From: Bradyrhizobium oligotrophicum S58
Lineage (GTDB): Bacteria > Pseudomonadota > Alphaproteobacteria > Rhizobiales > Xanthobacteraceae
NCBI RefSeq assembly: GCF_000344805.1
Contig: NC_020453.1
Location: 806,001-870,000 of the forward strand
Reading direction: 5' to 3'
DNA length: 64,000 nucleotides
Shown one piece after another: positions 45,175 to 56,235 of the stretch (its first letter is position 1; every line of letters begins with the position of its first letter). The translations under genes and the position numbers were made by a program. The notes beneath the pieces are model-generated. The model was not told the DNA's origin, did not search any database, and saw only the letters and a list, made by a program, of their open reading frames with translations.

Positions 45175-46146
45175 TCAGCGCGACGACGGCGTGCTGGCCG
45201 AGCTTCCATTGAGGAAGGCGTCGATCGCCGCCACCGTCGCGGCCGGCTGCTCCTCCATCAGCCAGTGGCCGGAGCCGGGGATGACCCGCTCCTGCACGTT
45301 GCTCGCGCCGGCTCGTGTCACCGCAGCCATGGTCGCGCCGAAAGATGAGCCGCCGCCGATCGCCAGCACCGGCATCGGCAGCTTGCCGTGCGCCGCGAGC
45401 CAGGCGCGGTTGTCGATGGCATCCTGGTCGAAGGCGGCGAACTGGCTGAAGCCGGCGTGCATCCGGCCTGGCCCGGCGTAGAGCTGGGCATAGTGGACGC
45501 GCGCGGCCTCGGGGAAATGCTTTGGATCGGCCGAGAACTCGTTCCAGAAGCGGTCGAGATAGATGCGCTCGCGCCCCTCGACGAGGCGCTCCATGTCGGG
45601 GCCGCCGAACCGGAAGTGCCACAGCAGCGGGTTCTTCAGGATCTCCTCCCAGGGCCCGATGCCCGGCACCGGCGCATCCATCAGCACCAGCTTGGTGACG
45701 CGGTCGGAATGCCGCGCCGCCAGCGCATAGGCGACCATGTTGCCGATGTCGTGCGCCACGACCTCGGCGGTGCGGGCGCCGAGCGCGTCCATCACGCCGG
45801 TGATGTCCTCCGCCTGGTTCGCCTTCTCGAAACCCTTGTCGGCGCGGGCGGAGAGCCCGAGCCCGCGCAGGTCGGGCACGATCACCGTGTGGTTCTCGGC
45901 AAGCTTGGCGGCGAGCGGCACCCACATGTCGCCGGTGTCGCCATAGCCATGCAGCAGCACGACGGCCGGTCCAGTGCCGCCGACGCGGACGTGGAGCGTG
46001 GTGCCGTTGGTCGGGATCTCCTGGGTGCGGAAGGTTTTTGGGAAATTCCCGGGCGCCTCGGTCGCGTCGGCCAGCGCGGCGCTGGTGAGGACAGTAAGCG
46101 CGGTGGCGGCCAGGGCGGTGTTTCGCAGCAGGCGGGACAGGGTCAT
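45175..46146 (-). CDS. Exported alpha/beta hydrolase with Asp nucleophile (dehalogenase/epoxide-hydrolase-like)
   Basis: 323 aa with a signal peptide (NTALAATALTVLTSAALADA). HG oxyanion motif VVLLHGYGDTGDMW; the nucleophile elbow is AHDIGN with Asp133 instead of Ser, as in haloalkane/haloacetate dehalogenases and epoxide hydrolases; the catalytic His is in GSGHWLMEEQP. Export of such an enzyme is unusual and may mean it acts on external compounds. It is divergent from the LysR regulator at 46250. Confidence 0.85.
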   Translation of the reverse strand: MTLSRLLRNTALAATALTVLTSAALADATEAPGNFPKTFRTQEIPTNGTTLHVRVGGTGPAVVLLHGYGDTGDMWVPLAAKLAENHTVIVPDLRGLGLSARADKGFEKANQAEDITGVMDALGARTAEVVAHDIGNMVAYALAARHSDRVTKLVLMDAPVPGIGPWEEILKNPLLWHFRFGGPDMERLVEGRERIYLDRFWNEFSADPKHFPEAARVHYAQLYAGPGRMHAGFSQFAAFDQDAIDNRAWLAAHGKLPMPVLAIGGGSSFGATMAAVTRAGASNVQERVIPGSGHWLMEEQPAATVAAIDAFLNGSSASTPSSR

Positions 46147-46249
46147 GACAATCTCCTCGGTGGCCTTGTTGATGCACGCAAAGCTAGACGAGGGCCGCCC
46201 GCGGTATTAGAGGGTATCGAAGCCAAGGATTTTTGAGCTGGACGCAAAG

Positions 46250-47182
46250 ATGGTGATGGCCAGCGCGGACCGCGCCCGGGATCTCGAGGTGTTCTGCGCC
46301 GTCGCCGACAGCGGCAGCTTCTCGGCCGCAGGCCGCGGTCTGGGTCTGACGCCGTCGGCCGTCAGCCGCACGCTCGATCGCATCGAGGCGCGGCTCGGTG
46401 CACGGCTGCTGTTGCGGTCCACGCGGGCGCTCACGCTGTCCGCCGAGGGTCAGGCCTATCTCGCCGCCGCCCGTCGCATCCTCGCCGACCTCGACGAGGC
46501 CGAGCAGGCGATCGCCGACCAGGGCGCGCCGCGCGGGCGCATCCGGGTCAGCGCCGCGCTCTCGCACGGCCGCATCTGCATCGTCCCGCTGCTCGGCGAG
46601 TTCGTGCGGCGCTATCCGAACATCCTGGTCGACATCAATCTCAGCGACAGGCTCGTCGACGTCGCGGCGGGGCAGGCGGACGTCGCGATTCGCGGCGGTC
46701 CGCTGCCGGACAGCGCGCTCACCGCGCGGCGCCTCGGCGACAATGGCCGCACCATCGTCGCCTCGCCCGACTACCTCGCCCGCTGGGGCGTGCCGGAGGC
46801 GCCGGAAGACCTCCACAACCACAATTGCCTGAACTTCAGCTTCCGTCGCGCCGAGCCGGTGTGGCCGTTCCGCCGCGACGGCGTCGACTACGCGCTGAAA
46901 GTGCGCGGCGCCATCGAAGCCAACAGCGGCGACACGCTCAGCCAGCTCGCGCTCGATGGCGTCGGCATCGCCCGCGTCGGCGATTTCAGCCTCGGCAACG
47001 CGGTCGCCGAGGGGCGGCTGGTGCCGCTGCTCGAAGCGTTCAATCCCGGCGACCGGGAAGTCTTCCACGCCGTGTTCGTCGGCGGCCCGAACATGCCGGC
47101 ACGCGTGCGCGTGTTCGTGGACTATCTCGTCGAGCGGATGGCTGACAGTCCTGCAAAGGCGACGACGCGGCGGGGGTCGTGA
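46250..47182 (+). CDS. LysR-family transcriptional regulator
   Basis: 310 aa from ATG 46250. The N-terminal winged helix reads DLEVFCAVADSGSFSAAGRG, then LTPSAVSRTLDRIEARLGAR with the recognition helix; the substrate-binding domain follows (GRIRVSAALSHGRICIVPLL and onward). It is divergent from the exported hydrolase, a typical LysR-target arrangement, with the 103-bp gap as the probable binding region. Its 3' end closely matches the remnant at 42160-42231. Confidence 0.9.
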   Translation: MVMASADRARDLEVFCAVADSGSFSAAGRGLGLTPSAVSRTLDRIEARLGARLLLRSTRALTLSAEGQAYLAAARRILADLDEAEQAIADQGAPRGRIRVSAALSHGRICIVPLLGEFVRRYPNILVDINLSDRLVDVAAGQADVAIRGGPLPDSALTARRLGDNGRTIVASPDYLARWGVPEAPEDLHNHNCLNFSFRRAEPVWPFRRDGVDYALKVRGAIEANSGDTLSQLALDGVGIARVGDFSLGNAVAEGRLVPLLEAFNPGDREVFHAVFVGGPNMPARVRVFVDYLVERMADSPAKATTRRGS

Positions 47183-47200
47183 CCCGGCTGTTGCCAGAAC

Positions 47201-50200
47201 CTACTCCGCCGCCACCATCTGCTGGATCCGCCATTGTCCCAACAACGCCCGCAGTGACGCCGGCTTCAGCGGCTTGTTGAGCACGGCGATGTTGTCGTCG
47301 CGGGCGGCGGCGCGGACGTGGGGGCTGCGGTCGGCGGTGATCAGGATCGCGGGCAGCGCCTCGTTGAAGCGGCGGCGGATGTCGCGGATGGCGGCGATGC
47401 CGTTGCCGCGGTCGAGATGATAGTCGACCAGGAGACCGGTGACGGCGCCGTCGCGCGCCGCGATGGCCTCCATTGCGGATTCCGGGTCTGATACGGCGAT
47501 CACCTCGGCGTCCCACGCGGTCAGCAATGTCTTCATGCCGTCGAGAATGGCCGGGTCGTTCTCGATGCAGACGATCAGCGCGCCTGCGATCGGCGTCGTC
47601 GCCAACGGCGTGGCGCTGGTCACGGCGGCAGTGTGGTTGATCGCCTGGGCGATCGGCACGGTCACGGAGAAGGCCGAGCCGCGGCCGGGCAGGGAGTCCA
47701 GCGCGATGCCGTGGTTGAGCACGCGCGCGATGCGCTCGACGATCGAGAGCCCCAGGCCGAGGCCGCGCGCGATCCGCGCGCCCTGTTCGAGGCGGTGGAA
47801 TTCCTTGAAGATCTCGCCGCGCTTCACCGGGGGAATGCCGACGCCGGTGTCGTAGACGCCGATCCGCAGCGTCTGGCCGCGGCGGCGGCAGCCGACCAGC
47901 ACGCGGCCGTTGGGTGTGTATTTGATCGCGTTGGAGATGAAGTTCTGCAGCAGCCGCCGCAGCAGCAGGCGGTCGGATTCGACCGGGAGCGACGACGGCA
48001 CGAAGATCAGCTCGAGACCTTTCGCGCGCGCCGCCGGCGCGAATTCGATTTCGAGCGAGCGCATCAGGTCCGCCATCTTGAAGCTCGACACCTGTGGCGT
48101 CATCGCGCCGGGAGATGTCGAGCAGGGCGCCGAGGATCTCCTCGATCGCTTCGAGCGAGTCGTCGATGTTCTCGACCAGCCGCGAGTCTTCGCCGGCCGT
48201 CTGCCGCTCGACCAGGCTGGTGACGTAGAGCCGCGCCGCATTCAAGGGCTGCAGGATGTCGTGGCTGGCCGCCGCGAGGAAGCGCGTCTTGGAGATGTTG
48301 GCATCCTCGGCGGCGCTCTTGGCCACCGCCAACTCCGAGTTCAGCCGGGTCAGCTCCTCGGTGCGGTCGCGCACGCGCTTTTCCAGCGTGGCATTGGCGC
48401 GCTCCAGCGCCTCGGCGGCCTCGAACGACGGCGTCACGTCGGTGAAGGTGATGACGAGGCCGCCATCCGGCATGCGGTTGGTGCGGACCTCGATCACCAT
48501 GTGGCGGTCGGCGAGGCGTTCGAGATAGGGCTCGCCCTCTCTGGTGTAGGCGGCGAGCCGGCGCGCGAGCAGTGCCTCGCTGTCCTCGTAGGTGGGCGCG
48601 CCGATCGTGCCCATGAATTCGAGAATTTCCTTCAAGGGGCTGCCGATCTGCACCAGATGCGGCGGCAGGCCGAGCAGGTCGACGAACTGGCCGTTGGAGC
48701 AGATCAGCTGCAGATCGGTGTCGAACACCGCGATGCCCTGGCGCACATGGTTCAGCGCGGTCTGCAGGATCTCGCGGTTGAAATGCAGCGCGGCGTGTGA
48801 ATCATCCAGCAGCTTCAGCGCGGCCTTGGCCGACACCGTGCGCTTGCGCAGCAACAGCGACATCACGAGGCGCGACGACGCCGCGCCGATCGACGACGCA
48901 ATCAGGTGCTCGGCATGGCGCAGCAGCTCGAAATCGGCCGGCGCCGCCGGATCGAGCGGGAGGTTGCGCTGGGCGGCGAAGGTCTCGAACGAGGCGCGGG
49001 CGCGGTCGGGCCCGAGATATTGCGCCACCGTGCTCTGGATGTCCTGCACCGTCACGGTGGAGCGCCAGCGCCGGAAGCTCGGCGCGCTCGGCGTCAGCTC
49101 GGCGGGGACGAACAGATCGGCCTGCAGCAGCTCGATCGACGACGGCTGCCGCGCCAGCGACAGCACGACGTAGGTGAGCAGATTGAGCGACAGGCTCCAC
49201 AGCACGCCATGCAGCAGCGGCGGCAGATCGGTGCCGAGCAGCGCCTGCGGTCTGAGCGCCTCGAGCCCGAACGGGCCGTGTTGCAGAAACAGGATGCCCG
49301 TGGTGGAGGTGTCGAGGAAGCTGGGGATGAACAGCGTGTAGAGCCAGACGCCGAAGCCGACCAGCATGCCGCCGATTGCGCCGCGGGCGGTGGCGCGCCG
49401 CCAGAACAGGCCGCCGAAGAAACTCGGTGCCAGCTGGGCGATCGCGGCAAAGGACAACAGGCCGATCGCCGCAAGCTGGGTGTTGCCGAGTGCGCGATAG
49501 TAGAAATACGCCATCACCATGATGGCGAAGATCGCGATCCGGCGGGTGCCGAGCAGGAATCCCGCAAAGTCGCGGCCGATCTCGCGCTGCTCCTGGCGCT
49601 GCAGCACCAGCGGCACGACGATGTCGTTGCAGACCATGATCGACAGCGCCACGCATTCGACGATCACCATCGCGGTCGCAGCCGACAGGCCACCGACGAA
49701 GACGAGCACCGACAGCCATTGCGAGTTCGCCTCGATCGGCAGCGCCAGCACATACATGTCGCTGTCGACGGCGCCGAATGGGAAGGTGACGAGGCCGGCG
49801 AGCGCGATCGGGATCACGAACAGGTTGATCGCGACCAGATACAGCGGGAACAGCCAGCGCGCCCGCGACACCTCGGCGTCGTCGGCATTCTCGACCACGC
49901 TGACATGGAACTGGCGCGGCAGCAGCATCGCCGCGCAGAACGACAGCAAGGTCATCGTGAGGAAGCTGCCGATGCCCGGCACATATTCCAGCGCGCGCTC
50001 GGCCTCCGGCGATTTCATCGCCCGCTCGATCAGCTCGACCGGCGAGAACATCACGAAGGTGACGAAGGCGCCGGCGGCGATGAACGCGACCAGCTTGATG
50101 ATCGACTCCGTCGCGACCGCCAGCATCAGGCCATGCTGGTGCTCGGTGGCGTCGGTCTGGCGGGTGCCGAACAGCACCGCGAATATCGCCATCGCCAGCG

Positions 50201-50708
50201 TGACCATCAGCGCCATGTCGCCGACGATCGGGATGTGCGCGAAGGCGCGGTCGTCCACCATGATGGTTTCGAGCGACGACGCCACCGCCTTGAGCTGCAG
50301 CGCGATATAGGGCACCGAGCCGATGATCGCGATCAGCGCCACCGTCGCCGCCACCGCCTGGCTCTTGCCGTAGCGGGCGCCGATCAGGTCGGCGACGGAG
50401 GTGATGTTCTGCGACTTGGCGAGCCGGATCACCCGGCGCAGCAGCGGCGTGCAGGCGCCGACCATCAGGATCGGCCCGAGATAGATCGCAAGGAAGTCGA
50501 CGCTGTTGCGCGAGGCGAAGCCGACCGAGCCGAAGAAGGTCCAGGAGGTGCAGTAGATCGCGAGCGACAGCGGGTAGATCAGCCCCGACAGCCGGCCGCT
50601 GCTCTCCGCCGGCCGCCGCTGACCAGCCCGGTTGCCCCGGCTCGCGACCAGGAACAGGAAGCCGATATAGCCAAACGCGGCGGCGATCACGCCCCAGTCA
50701 TGCAGCAT
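47201..50708 (-). pseudogene. SSS-type hybrid sensor histidine kinase/response regulator, frameshifted
   Basis: From ATG 50708 the first frame encodes about 13 sodium-solute-symporter-like helices, a PAS domain, a coiled coil and the phospho-acceptor box AAASHDILQPLNAARLYVTS with His816, ending its homology at LLDISR (residue 867, near 48107). The rest is in another frame: MADLMRSLEIEFAPAARAKG, ATPase boxes FISNAIKYTPNGR, YDTGVGIPPVKRG and GLGLGLSIVERIARVLNHGI, then a receiver domain with LLVDYHLDRGNG, stopping at 47201. Family members read LLDISRLD-G and on; about 11 bp appear deleted between CGG repeats. Either a true inactivating mutation or a sequencing error. As written, the product would be a membrane sensor without kinase and receiver domains. 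Confidence 0.85.
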
Positions 50709-50927
50709 GGCCTTACGCGAGCTCCTCGATCGCTCCGCCCCTTGAATTGGGCTGCGAACTTAGCGCTTTGCAGGAGGCGCGGCGATAGGGATGTCGCGGG
50801 GTGGAAGCGGGAATGATGGGGCGTCGTTAAGGGCAGCGCGATCCCGCTTGCTCATCGGCCACGGTGGCGGTGTCGGACGTACGAGCAGCGGCGATGGGAG
50901 CGGATTCTCTCACGGCGCGGCCAGTAG

Positions 50928-50969
50928 GCTCCCCTCCCCCTTGCGGGGAGGGGTTGGGGGTGGGGGTCT
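50928..50969. repeat. C/G-rich repeat, left member of an inverted pair
   Basis: Same family as 6711-6755 (CCCCTCCCCCTTGCGGGGAG and a GGGTTGGGGGTGGGGG run). Its inverted partner is at 51083-51124, with only about 110 bp between. Together with the type C repeat they fill the 553-bp gap between the kinase and hemA. Confidence 0.8.
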
Positions 50970-51082
50970 CCGGGCGCTGAACTTAGCTCGAGTGCGCCTC
51001 GGGCTTATCCGAACCTGACCTTTGCAGGTGGACTCGTCGCTCCTCTGGAGAGCTCAGGCTTTCATGGAGAGCGGGACTCGTG

Positions 51083-51124
51083 GACCCCCACCCCCGACCC
51101 CTCCCCGCAAAAGGGGGAGGGGAG
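51083..51124. repeat. C/G-rich repeat, right member of an inverted pair
   Basis: ACCCCCACCCCCGACCCCTC then CCCGCAAAAGGGGGAGGGGA, reverse complement of the preceding unit. No gene is enclosed by this pair. Confidence 0.8.
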
Positions 51125-51170
51125 CGCATCGCGCCCTGGGCGACGGCTTCGCAAACTCAGCTGCGGGAGC

Positions 51171-51253
51171 GTAGCCCGGATGAGCGCAGCGATATCCGGG
51201 GTCTCACGAGCTGTTGCGGCGATCCCGGGTGTCGCTGCGCTCACCCGGGCTAC
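51171..51253. repeat. Palindromic intergenic repeat, type C
   Basis: GTAGCCCGGATGAGCGCAGC and GCTGCGCTCACCCGGGCTAC arms, a variant of the units at 25255 and 27237. It ends nine bases from the hemA stop codon and could act as its terminator. Confidence 0.8.
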
Positions 51254-51261
51254 GAAAGCGG

Positions 51262-52491
51262 CTACTCCGCCGCCAGGGGCTTCTTGTGCAGCGCCAGGCC
51301 CAGCCGTTCCCAGACCTGCAGCAGGGCTTCGGCGAGGCGGTCGATCAGGCCGTCGTCGTGATAGGGCGAGGGCGTGATGCGCAGGCGCTCGGTGCCCTTG
51401 GCGACCGTGGGATAATTGATCGGCTGGATGTAGATGCCGTGCTCCTCGAGCAGGAGGTCGCAGGCCTGCTTGCACTTCTCGGGATCGCCGACGAACAGCG
51501 GCACGATGTGGGTGTCGTTCTCCATCACCGGCAGGCCGGCGGCGGTGAGGATGGCCTTGACCCGGGCCGCGCGGTCCTGGTGGCGCTCGCGCTCCCAGCT
51601 CGATGATTTCAGGTGCTTGATCGCAGCGGTCGCAGCCGAGCAGATCGGCGGCGGCAGCGCGGTCGTGAAGATGAAGCCCGGTGCGTAGGAGCGCACGGCG
51701 TCGATGATCTCGCCTTTGCCGGCGATGTAGCCGCCGAGGCAGCCGAACGCCTTGGCCAAGGTGCCTTCGAGGATGTCGATGCGGTGCATGACGCCGTCGC
51801 GCTCGGCGATGCCGCCGCCGCGCGGGCCGTACATGCCGACCGCGTGGACCTCGTCGACATAGGTCATCGCGTTGTAGCGCTCGGCGAGATCGCAGATCGC
51901 GGCCAGCGGCGCGACGTCGCCATCCATCGAATACAGGCTCTCGCACGCGATCAGCTTGGGCCTGGAGGGGCCGGCGGCGATCAGCAGCTGCTCGAGATGG
52001 GCGAGATCGTTGTGGCGCCAGATCTGGCGCTCGGCGCCGGACTGGCGCACGCCCTCGATCATCGAATTGTGGTTCAGCGCGTCCGACAGGATCAGGCAGT
52101 CCGGGATGAGCTTGGCGAGGGTGGCGATGCCGGTCTGGTTGGAGACGTAGCCGGACGTGAACAGCAGCGCCGCCTCCTTGCCGTGGAGGTCGGCGAGCTC
52201 GGCTTCGAGCTGCACCAGGGGGTGATGGGTTCCGGCGATGTTGCGGGTGCCGCCGGCGCCGGTCCCAACGCGAGTCGCGGTCTCAACCATGGCACCGACC
52301 ACCTTCGGGTGCTGGCCCATGCCGAGATAGTCGTTCGAGCACCAGATCACGACGTTGCGGGGACCGCCCGGCGAATGCCACGTCGCATGCGGGAACCGGC
52401 CCGCGATGCGTTCGAGATCGGCGAAAACGCGATAGCGGCGTTCATCATGCAGACGACCGAGGGCGGCACTGAAGTACTGGCTGTAGTCCAT
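51262..52491 (-). CDS. hemA: 5-aminolevulinate synthase
   Basis: 409 aa from ATG 52491, matching the ~405-aa C4-pathway enzyme. The opening [20 protein letters not shown], the glycine loop [20 protein letters not shown], the PLP-ring Asp in [15 protein letters not shown] and the Schiff-base Lys247 in [17 protein letters not shown] are all present. It condenses glycine with succinyl-CoA, the first step of heme synthesis, feeding the aa3 oxidase and other hemoproteins. No FixK/FNR-like box was found in its 195-bp upstream region. Confidence 0.97.
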   Translation of the reverse strand: MDYSQYFSAALGRLHDERRYRVFADLERIAGRFPHATWHSPGGPRNVVIWCSNDYLGMGQHPKVVGAMVETATRVGTGAGGTRNIAGTHHPLVQLEAELADLHGKEAALLFTSGYVSNQTGIATLAKLIPDCLILSDALNHNSMIEGVRQSGAERQIWRHNDLAHLEQLLIAAGPSRPKLIACESLYSMDGDVAPLAAICDLAERYNAMTYVDEVHAVGMYGPRGGGIAERDGVMHRIDILEGTLAKAFGCLGGYIAGKGEIIDAVRSYAPGFIFTTALPPPICSAATAAIKHLKSSSWERERHQDRAARVKAILTAAGLPVMENDTHIVPLFVGDPEKCKQACDLLLEEHGIYIQPINYPTVAKGTERLRITPSPYHDDGLIDRLAEALLQVWERLGLALHKKPLAAE

Positions 52492-52686
52492 CACGAAACC
52501 TGACGTGGCGTGCCGCAGTGCAGCAACTGGAACGGACCCTCTAAGCAACGGGGGCTTGAGGCCTTCTTAGAGTGTTTCCAGAGCGGCTGTCGAGCCGGAA
52601 TCCCGCGGCAGGAGTTGGGCGTTTTGTCCAGGGATCGCCCGATCTGGACCTATCCGTGCTCGCATTGCGGCGGACCCGCGGCAGCT

Positions 52687-53745
52687 TCAGGTGGTGCGAT
52701 AATGCAGCACGCCGTCGATGTCCTGGCTGGTCAGGCGGCCCTCGACCAGCATGTAGTTGACGTGGGCGATCAGCTCACCGGCGGCGAAGCCCATCTGGTG
52801 CGGGTCGAGCACGTGCTTGTGGAACACCACCGGCACAAGCTGGGCCGACGTCCTGGTCTCGTCGCGGCAGGCGTCCGCGATCATGCGGCAGCGCTCCTCG
52901 TGGTGGTCGGCGAGCTGCTTGATGCGGGTCTTCAGGCCATAGAAAGGAACACCATGGCCGGGCAGCACCAGCACGTCATAGGGCAGGGTGGTGGTCAGGC
53001 TCGCCAGCGAGGCCAGATATTCGCCGAGCGAGTTCTGGTCGGGCTCGACCGCCCAGACGCTGACATTGGGCGAGATCTTGCTCAGCACCTGGTCGGCGGA
53101 CAGGAACAGCTTGTCGGCAGCGCAATACAGCATCACCTGATCGAGCGCGTGGCCGCCGCCGGTGATGACCTTGAAGCGCCGGCTGCCGATCTGGATCTCG
53201 TCGCCATGAGAGATGCGGCGGTAGGACGCCGGCAGCACCGAGACGCGCTGCAGGTATTCCTGGCCGCGGCCGAGCAGCTTGTCGGTCAGGGTCTCGTCCA
53301 TGCCGTGGCGGCGGAAGAACAGCCGCTGCGCATTGCGCCGCTCCTCGGTGCCGCGGTTCTGGTGATACACCGACTGCAGGTATTCGACCTGCGACATCAC
53401 CAGCGGGCAGTCGAAGCGCTCGACGATCCAGCCGGCGAGGCCGACATGGTCGGGATGCGAATGCGTCACGATCAGCCGGCTGATCTTCACATGCTTGAGC
53501 GGGCCGTCGAGCAGTCGTGTCCAGGCGGCGATCGATTCCTCGTTGCCGAAGCCGGAATCGATCGCGGCCCAGCCATCGCCGTCGGCGAGCAGATAGATGT
53601 TCACATGGTTGAGCCGGAACGGCAGCTTCAGGCGCAGCCACAGCACGCCGGGCGCGACCTCGACGACCTGGTCCTCGCCGGGATGCTGCTCCCAGGGATA
53701 TCGCAGGGCTTCGGCGGAGGACGTGGCGGTGTCTGTCTTGGTCAT
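52687..53745 (-). CDS. MBL-fold metallo-hydrolase
   Basis: 352 aa from ATG 53745; an earlier in-frame start runs into repeat DNA. The metal motif THSHPDHVGLAGW gives the HxHxDH set, with further ligands in TGGGHALDQVMLY and LPGHGVPFYG. The C-terminal extension (KQLADHHEERCRMIADACRD onward) resembles lactonase/thioesterase-like glyoxalase-II relatives. Substrate unknown. It is on the same strand upstream of hemA with a 195-bp gap, probably separate. Confidence 0.85.
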   Translation of the reverse strand: MTKTDTATSSAEALRYPWEQHPGEDQVVEVAPGVLWLRLKLPFRLNHVNIYLLADGDGWAAIDSGFGNEESIAAWTRLLDGPLKHVKISRLIVTHSHPDHVGLAGWIVERFDCPLVMSQVEYLQSVYHQNRGTEERRNAQRLFFRRHGMDETLTDKLLGRGQEYLQRVSVLPASYRRISHGDEIQIGSRRFKVITGGGHALDQVMLYCAADKLFLSADQVLSKISPNVSVWAVEPDQNSLGEYLASLASLTTTLPYDVLVLPGHGVPFYGLKTRIKQLADHHEERCRMIADACRDETRTSAQLVPVVFHKHVLDPHQMGFAAGELIAHVNYMLVEGRLTSQDIDGVLHYRTT

Positions 53746-53840
53746 GGCCTCATCGATTAACGGCCGCCGCGCGCGAGCGCCAGCCGAAAAAGACAGCGAA
53801 CGCGGCATGGCTGCCTGTCATTCCGGGGTGCGGCAGGCAG

Positions 53841-53913
53841 GGCCTCATGGTTCTCAAGGCGATGCAAGAGCATCGCCTGAACGCGCCGCAAGGGCGGCGC
53901 TCCTCACCATGAG
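53841..53913. repeat. Palindromic intergenic repeat, type F
   Basis: GCCTCATGGTTCTCAAGGCG at the left and GCTCCTCACCATGAGG at the right; the inner GGCGATGC-AAGA-GCATCGCC is a perfect hairpin. Part of the 351-bp gap between the MBL gene and the chemoreceptor. Confidence 0.75.
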
Positions 53914-54033
53914 GGTCAGGCGACGGAGCGACCGCTGCACACGGGACCATGAACACGCTGACGGCGTGTTCATGGAGAAGGGCGAGAGTTTGCGCTTCGA
54001 TCCATAGCTCTGTTGGCCGCAGGGCGACCTTTA

Positions 54034-54083
54034 CCTCCTCACCCTGAGGGCCCGCCTTGGGCGGGCGTCTCGAACGGCGAGGC
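54034..54083. repeat. Partial palindromic repeat, type F
   Basis: CTCCTCACCCTGAGGGCCCG with the hairpin GCCCGCC-TT-GGGCGGGC and GTCTCGAACGGCGAGGC; a shorter relative of 40261-40415. It ends 14 bp from the chemoreceptor stop. Confidence 0.7.
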
Positions 54084-54096
54084 CGGGAAAAGGCAA

Positions 54097-56235
54097 CTAC
54101 GCCGCCCTGATGTTGGTCAGGAACGCATCGACCTCGGCGCGCAGCGTCTCGGCTTCGCGGCGAAGCGCCTCCGAGGCGCTCAGCACCTCGTTGGCGGAGG
54201 TGCCGGCCTGGGCCGAGGCGCTGGAGACACCGGTGATGTTGTTGGAGACCTCGGTGGTGCCGGAGGCCGCCTGCTGGATGTTGCGGGCGATCTCGTGCGT
54301 CGCGGTGCCCTGCTGCTCGACGGCGGCGGCGATCGCGGTGGTGACGTTGTCGATCTCCGCGATAGTCCCGCCGATATTGCGGATCGCCGACACGGCCGTG
54401 GATGCGACCTGCTGCATCCCGGCGATCTGGGTGCGAATCTCGTCGGTGGCCTTGGCGGTCTGGCTGGCGAGGCTCTTCACCTCCTGAGCCACCACCGCGA
54501 AGCCGCGGCCGGCTTCGCCCGCGCGCGCCGCCTCGATGGTGGCATTGAGGGCCAGCAGGTTGGTCTGCGAGGCGATTGCCTGGATCAGGTCGACGACGAC
54601 GCTGACGCGGCTCGCATTGTCGGCGAGGCCCTGCATGGTGGCGTCGGTGGCTCCGGCTTCCTCGACCGCCTTCTTGGCGATCTGCGCCGAGGTCACGACC
54701 TGGCGGCCGATCTCCGCGATCGACGACGACAGCTGCTCGGTGCCGGCCGACACGGTCTGGACGTTGACCGAGGTCTCTTCGGCCGCGGCAGCAACGGCGT
54801 TGACCAGCGAGTTGGACTGATCGGCGGTTTGCGACATGCTCTGGGCCGTCGTCTGCATGGCGGTGGCGGAGCTCTGCAGAGTGGCGAGCGCGCTGCCCAC
54901 CGTCGCCTCGAACTCGGCGATCCGGGCCTCCATGCGCGAGGCGCGCTCGGCCTTGGCGGCATTCTCGCGATCCTGTTCGGCGGCCAAGGTGCGGGCGTGG
55001 ACCATGTTGTCGCGGAACACCTGCAAGGTGTCGACCATCGCGCCGATCTCGTCGCGCTGCTTCGACGCCGCAATCTCGGTGTCGAGATCGCCGCTCGACA
55101 GCGTCTGCATCGCCTGCTGCAGCCGCTTGATCCGGCGCAGGATGTTGCCGCCGACATAGAGCCAGACGAACAGCACCGAGCCGAGCAGGGTCGCTGCGCC
55201 GGCACCGATCATGCCGAGCGTCGCCAGCTCGATGTCGCGCCCGGCCGTGCTGGTGGCGCCTTCGGTGGACTTGCGCACGCCCTCGACCAGCTGCTGCACG
55301 CTGATGTCGAGGCCGACATTGAGCTTGCGCGTTTCCTCCAGCACCGTCTGTCCGTAATCGTTGGCGTCGAGCTCTTTCTCGCGGGTCTTGAACACGCGGG
55401 CCTTGCCCTCGCCGAGCGCGGCGAGCTTCAGCGCGGCGTCGTGGATCCCCTTGGTGCTGCGGCCGCTCGGCAGCAATTCGAGATTGGATTTCAGCTGCGC
55501 CAGCGCGTCCTTGAACTGCCGCTCGATCGTATCGAGCGTATCGCTGTCATTGGCCGAGAGCGCTGCGGCCATCTGCGCCACCAGCAGGTTGCCCGACGCG
55601 ATCACGTTGCCGAGTTGCTCGACGAAGCGCGCCGCCGCCGTGGCGTCATCCGCCGAGACTTCGGCGGCACCGAGCACGGCGTTGAGCTGGGTCTGCGCGT
55701 CCAGCATCGGCTCGTTTGCCGCGGTGGTGAACTCCGCCTGCGCCTTGCGCAGCGCATCATACTGCTGGTTGTGCGTGGCCGCGACGGTCAGGCGCTCGCG
55801 CGCCGCCGACACCAGGCTCTGATTGGCTTCATTGATGTTCTTGATGGTCTCGGCGAGCGGCGCGACCACGCTCTTCTCGGCGCCGAGCGCGCTGATTTCG
55901 GCCAGCCGCTGCTGGGTGACCTTCTGGATCTCCTGCATTTTCTTGAGGCGATCGTTGAGCCCATCCTCGCTCTGCGAGCCGAGCAGCGCCGGACCGAGGC
56001 TGGCGAGGCTCGAGCTCTGCGCCAGCAGTTGCAGGCTGGAGGTCAGGCGCGGGATGTCGCGGCCGGAGAGCTCGACCATGGTGCCGCCGATATGACGCAG
56101 CATCAGGCCCGCAGCGACGCTGATCGCGATCGCCATGCAGGCGATCACCGCGAAGGCTGCAAACAGACTGCCGCGGACGCCCCATCTGGGCCGCAGGACT
56201 CCGAGCACCCTGCTGAAGCTGAACCGAATCGCCAT
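54097..56235 (-). CDS. Methyl-accepting chemotaxis protein
   Basis: 712 aa. First helix near residues 22-46 ([20 protein letters not shown]), a large helical periplasmic sensor domain (to about 340), second helix ([20 protein letters not shown]), a HAMP domain ([20 protein letters not shown]) and the cytoplasmic signalling domain whose hairpin tip reads [20 protein letters not shown] then [20 protein letters not shown]. It signals to CheA. The ligand is unknown. It has no PilZ domain, unlike the receptor at 58073. Confidence 0.93.
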   Translation of the reverse strand: MAIRFSFSRVLGVLRPRWGVRGSLFAAFAVIACMAIAISVAAGLMLRHIGGTMVELSGRDIPRLTSSLQLLAQSSSLASLGPALLGSQSEDGLNDRLKKMQEIQKVTQQRLAEISALGAEKSVVAPLAETIKNINEANQSLVSAARERLTVAATHNQQYDALRKAQAEFTTAANEPMLDAQTQLNAVLGAAEVSADDATAAARFVEQLGNVIASGNLLVAQMAAALSANDSDTLDTIERQFKDALAQLKSNLELLPSGRSTKGIHDAALKLAALGEGKARVFKTREKELDANDYGQTVLEETRKLNVGLDISVQQLVEGVRKSTEGATSTAGRDIELATLGMIGAGAATLLGSVLFVWLYVGGNILRRIKRLQQAMQTLSSGDLDTEIAASKQRDEIGAMVDTLQVFRDNMVHARTLAAEQDRENAAKAERASRMEARIAEFEATVGSALATLQSSATAMQTTAQSMSQTADQSNSLVNAVAAAAEETSVNVQTVSAGTEQLSSSIAEIGRQVVTSAQIAKKAVEEAGATDATMQGLADNASRVSVVVDLIQAIASQTNLLALNATIEAARAGEAGRGFAVVAQEVKSLASQTAKATDEIRTQIAGMQQVASTAVSAIRNIGGTIAEIDNVTTAIAAAVEQQGTATHEIARNIQQAASGTTEVSNNITGVSSASAQAGTSANEVLSASEALRREAETLRAEVDAFLTNIRAA

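Noticed and set aside
48906..50816. 636-codon open frame on the plus strand
   Set aside because: Antisense to the transporter part of the hybrid kinase; low-complexity Arg/Gln/His product without homology.
52492..52686. Search for a FixK/FNR box upstream of hemA
   Set aside because: No TTG(A/C)-N6-(T/G)CAA match was found, although hemA is oxygen-regulated in some rhizobia.
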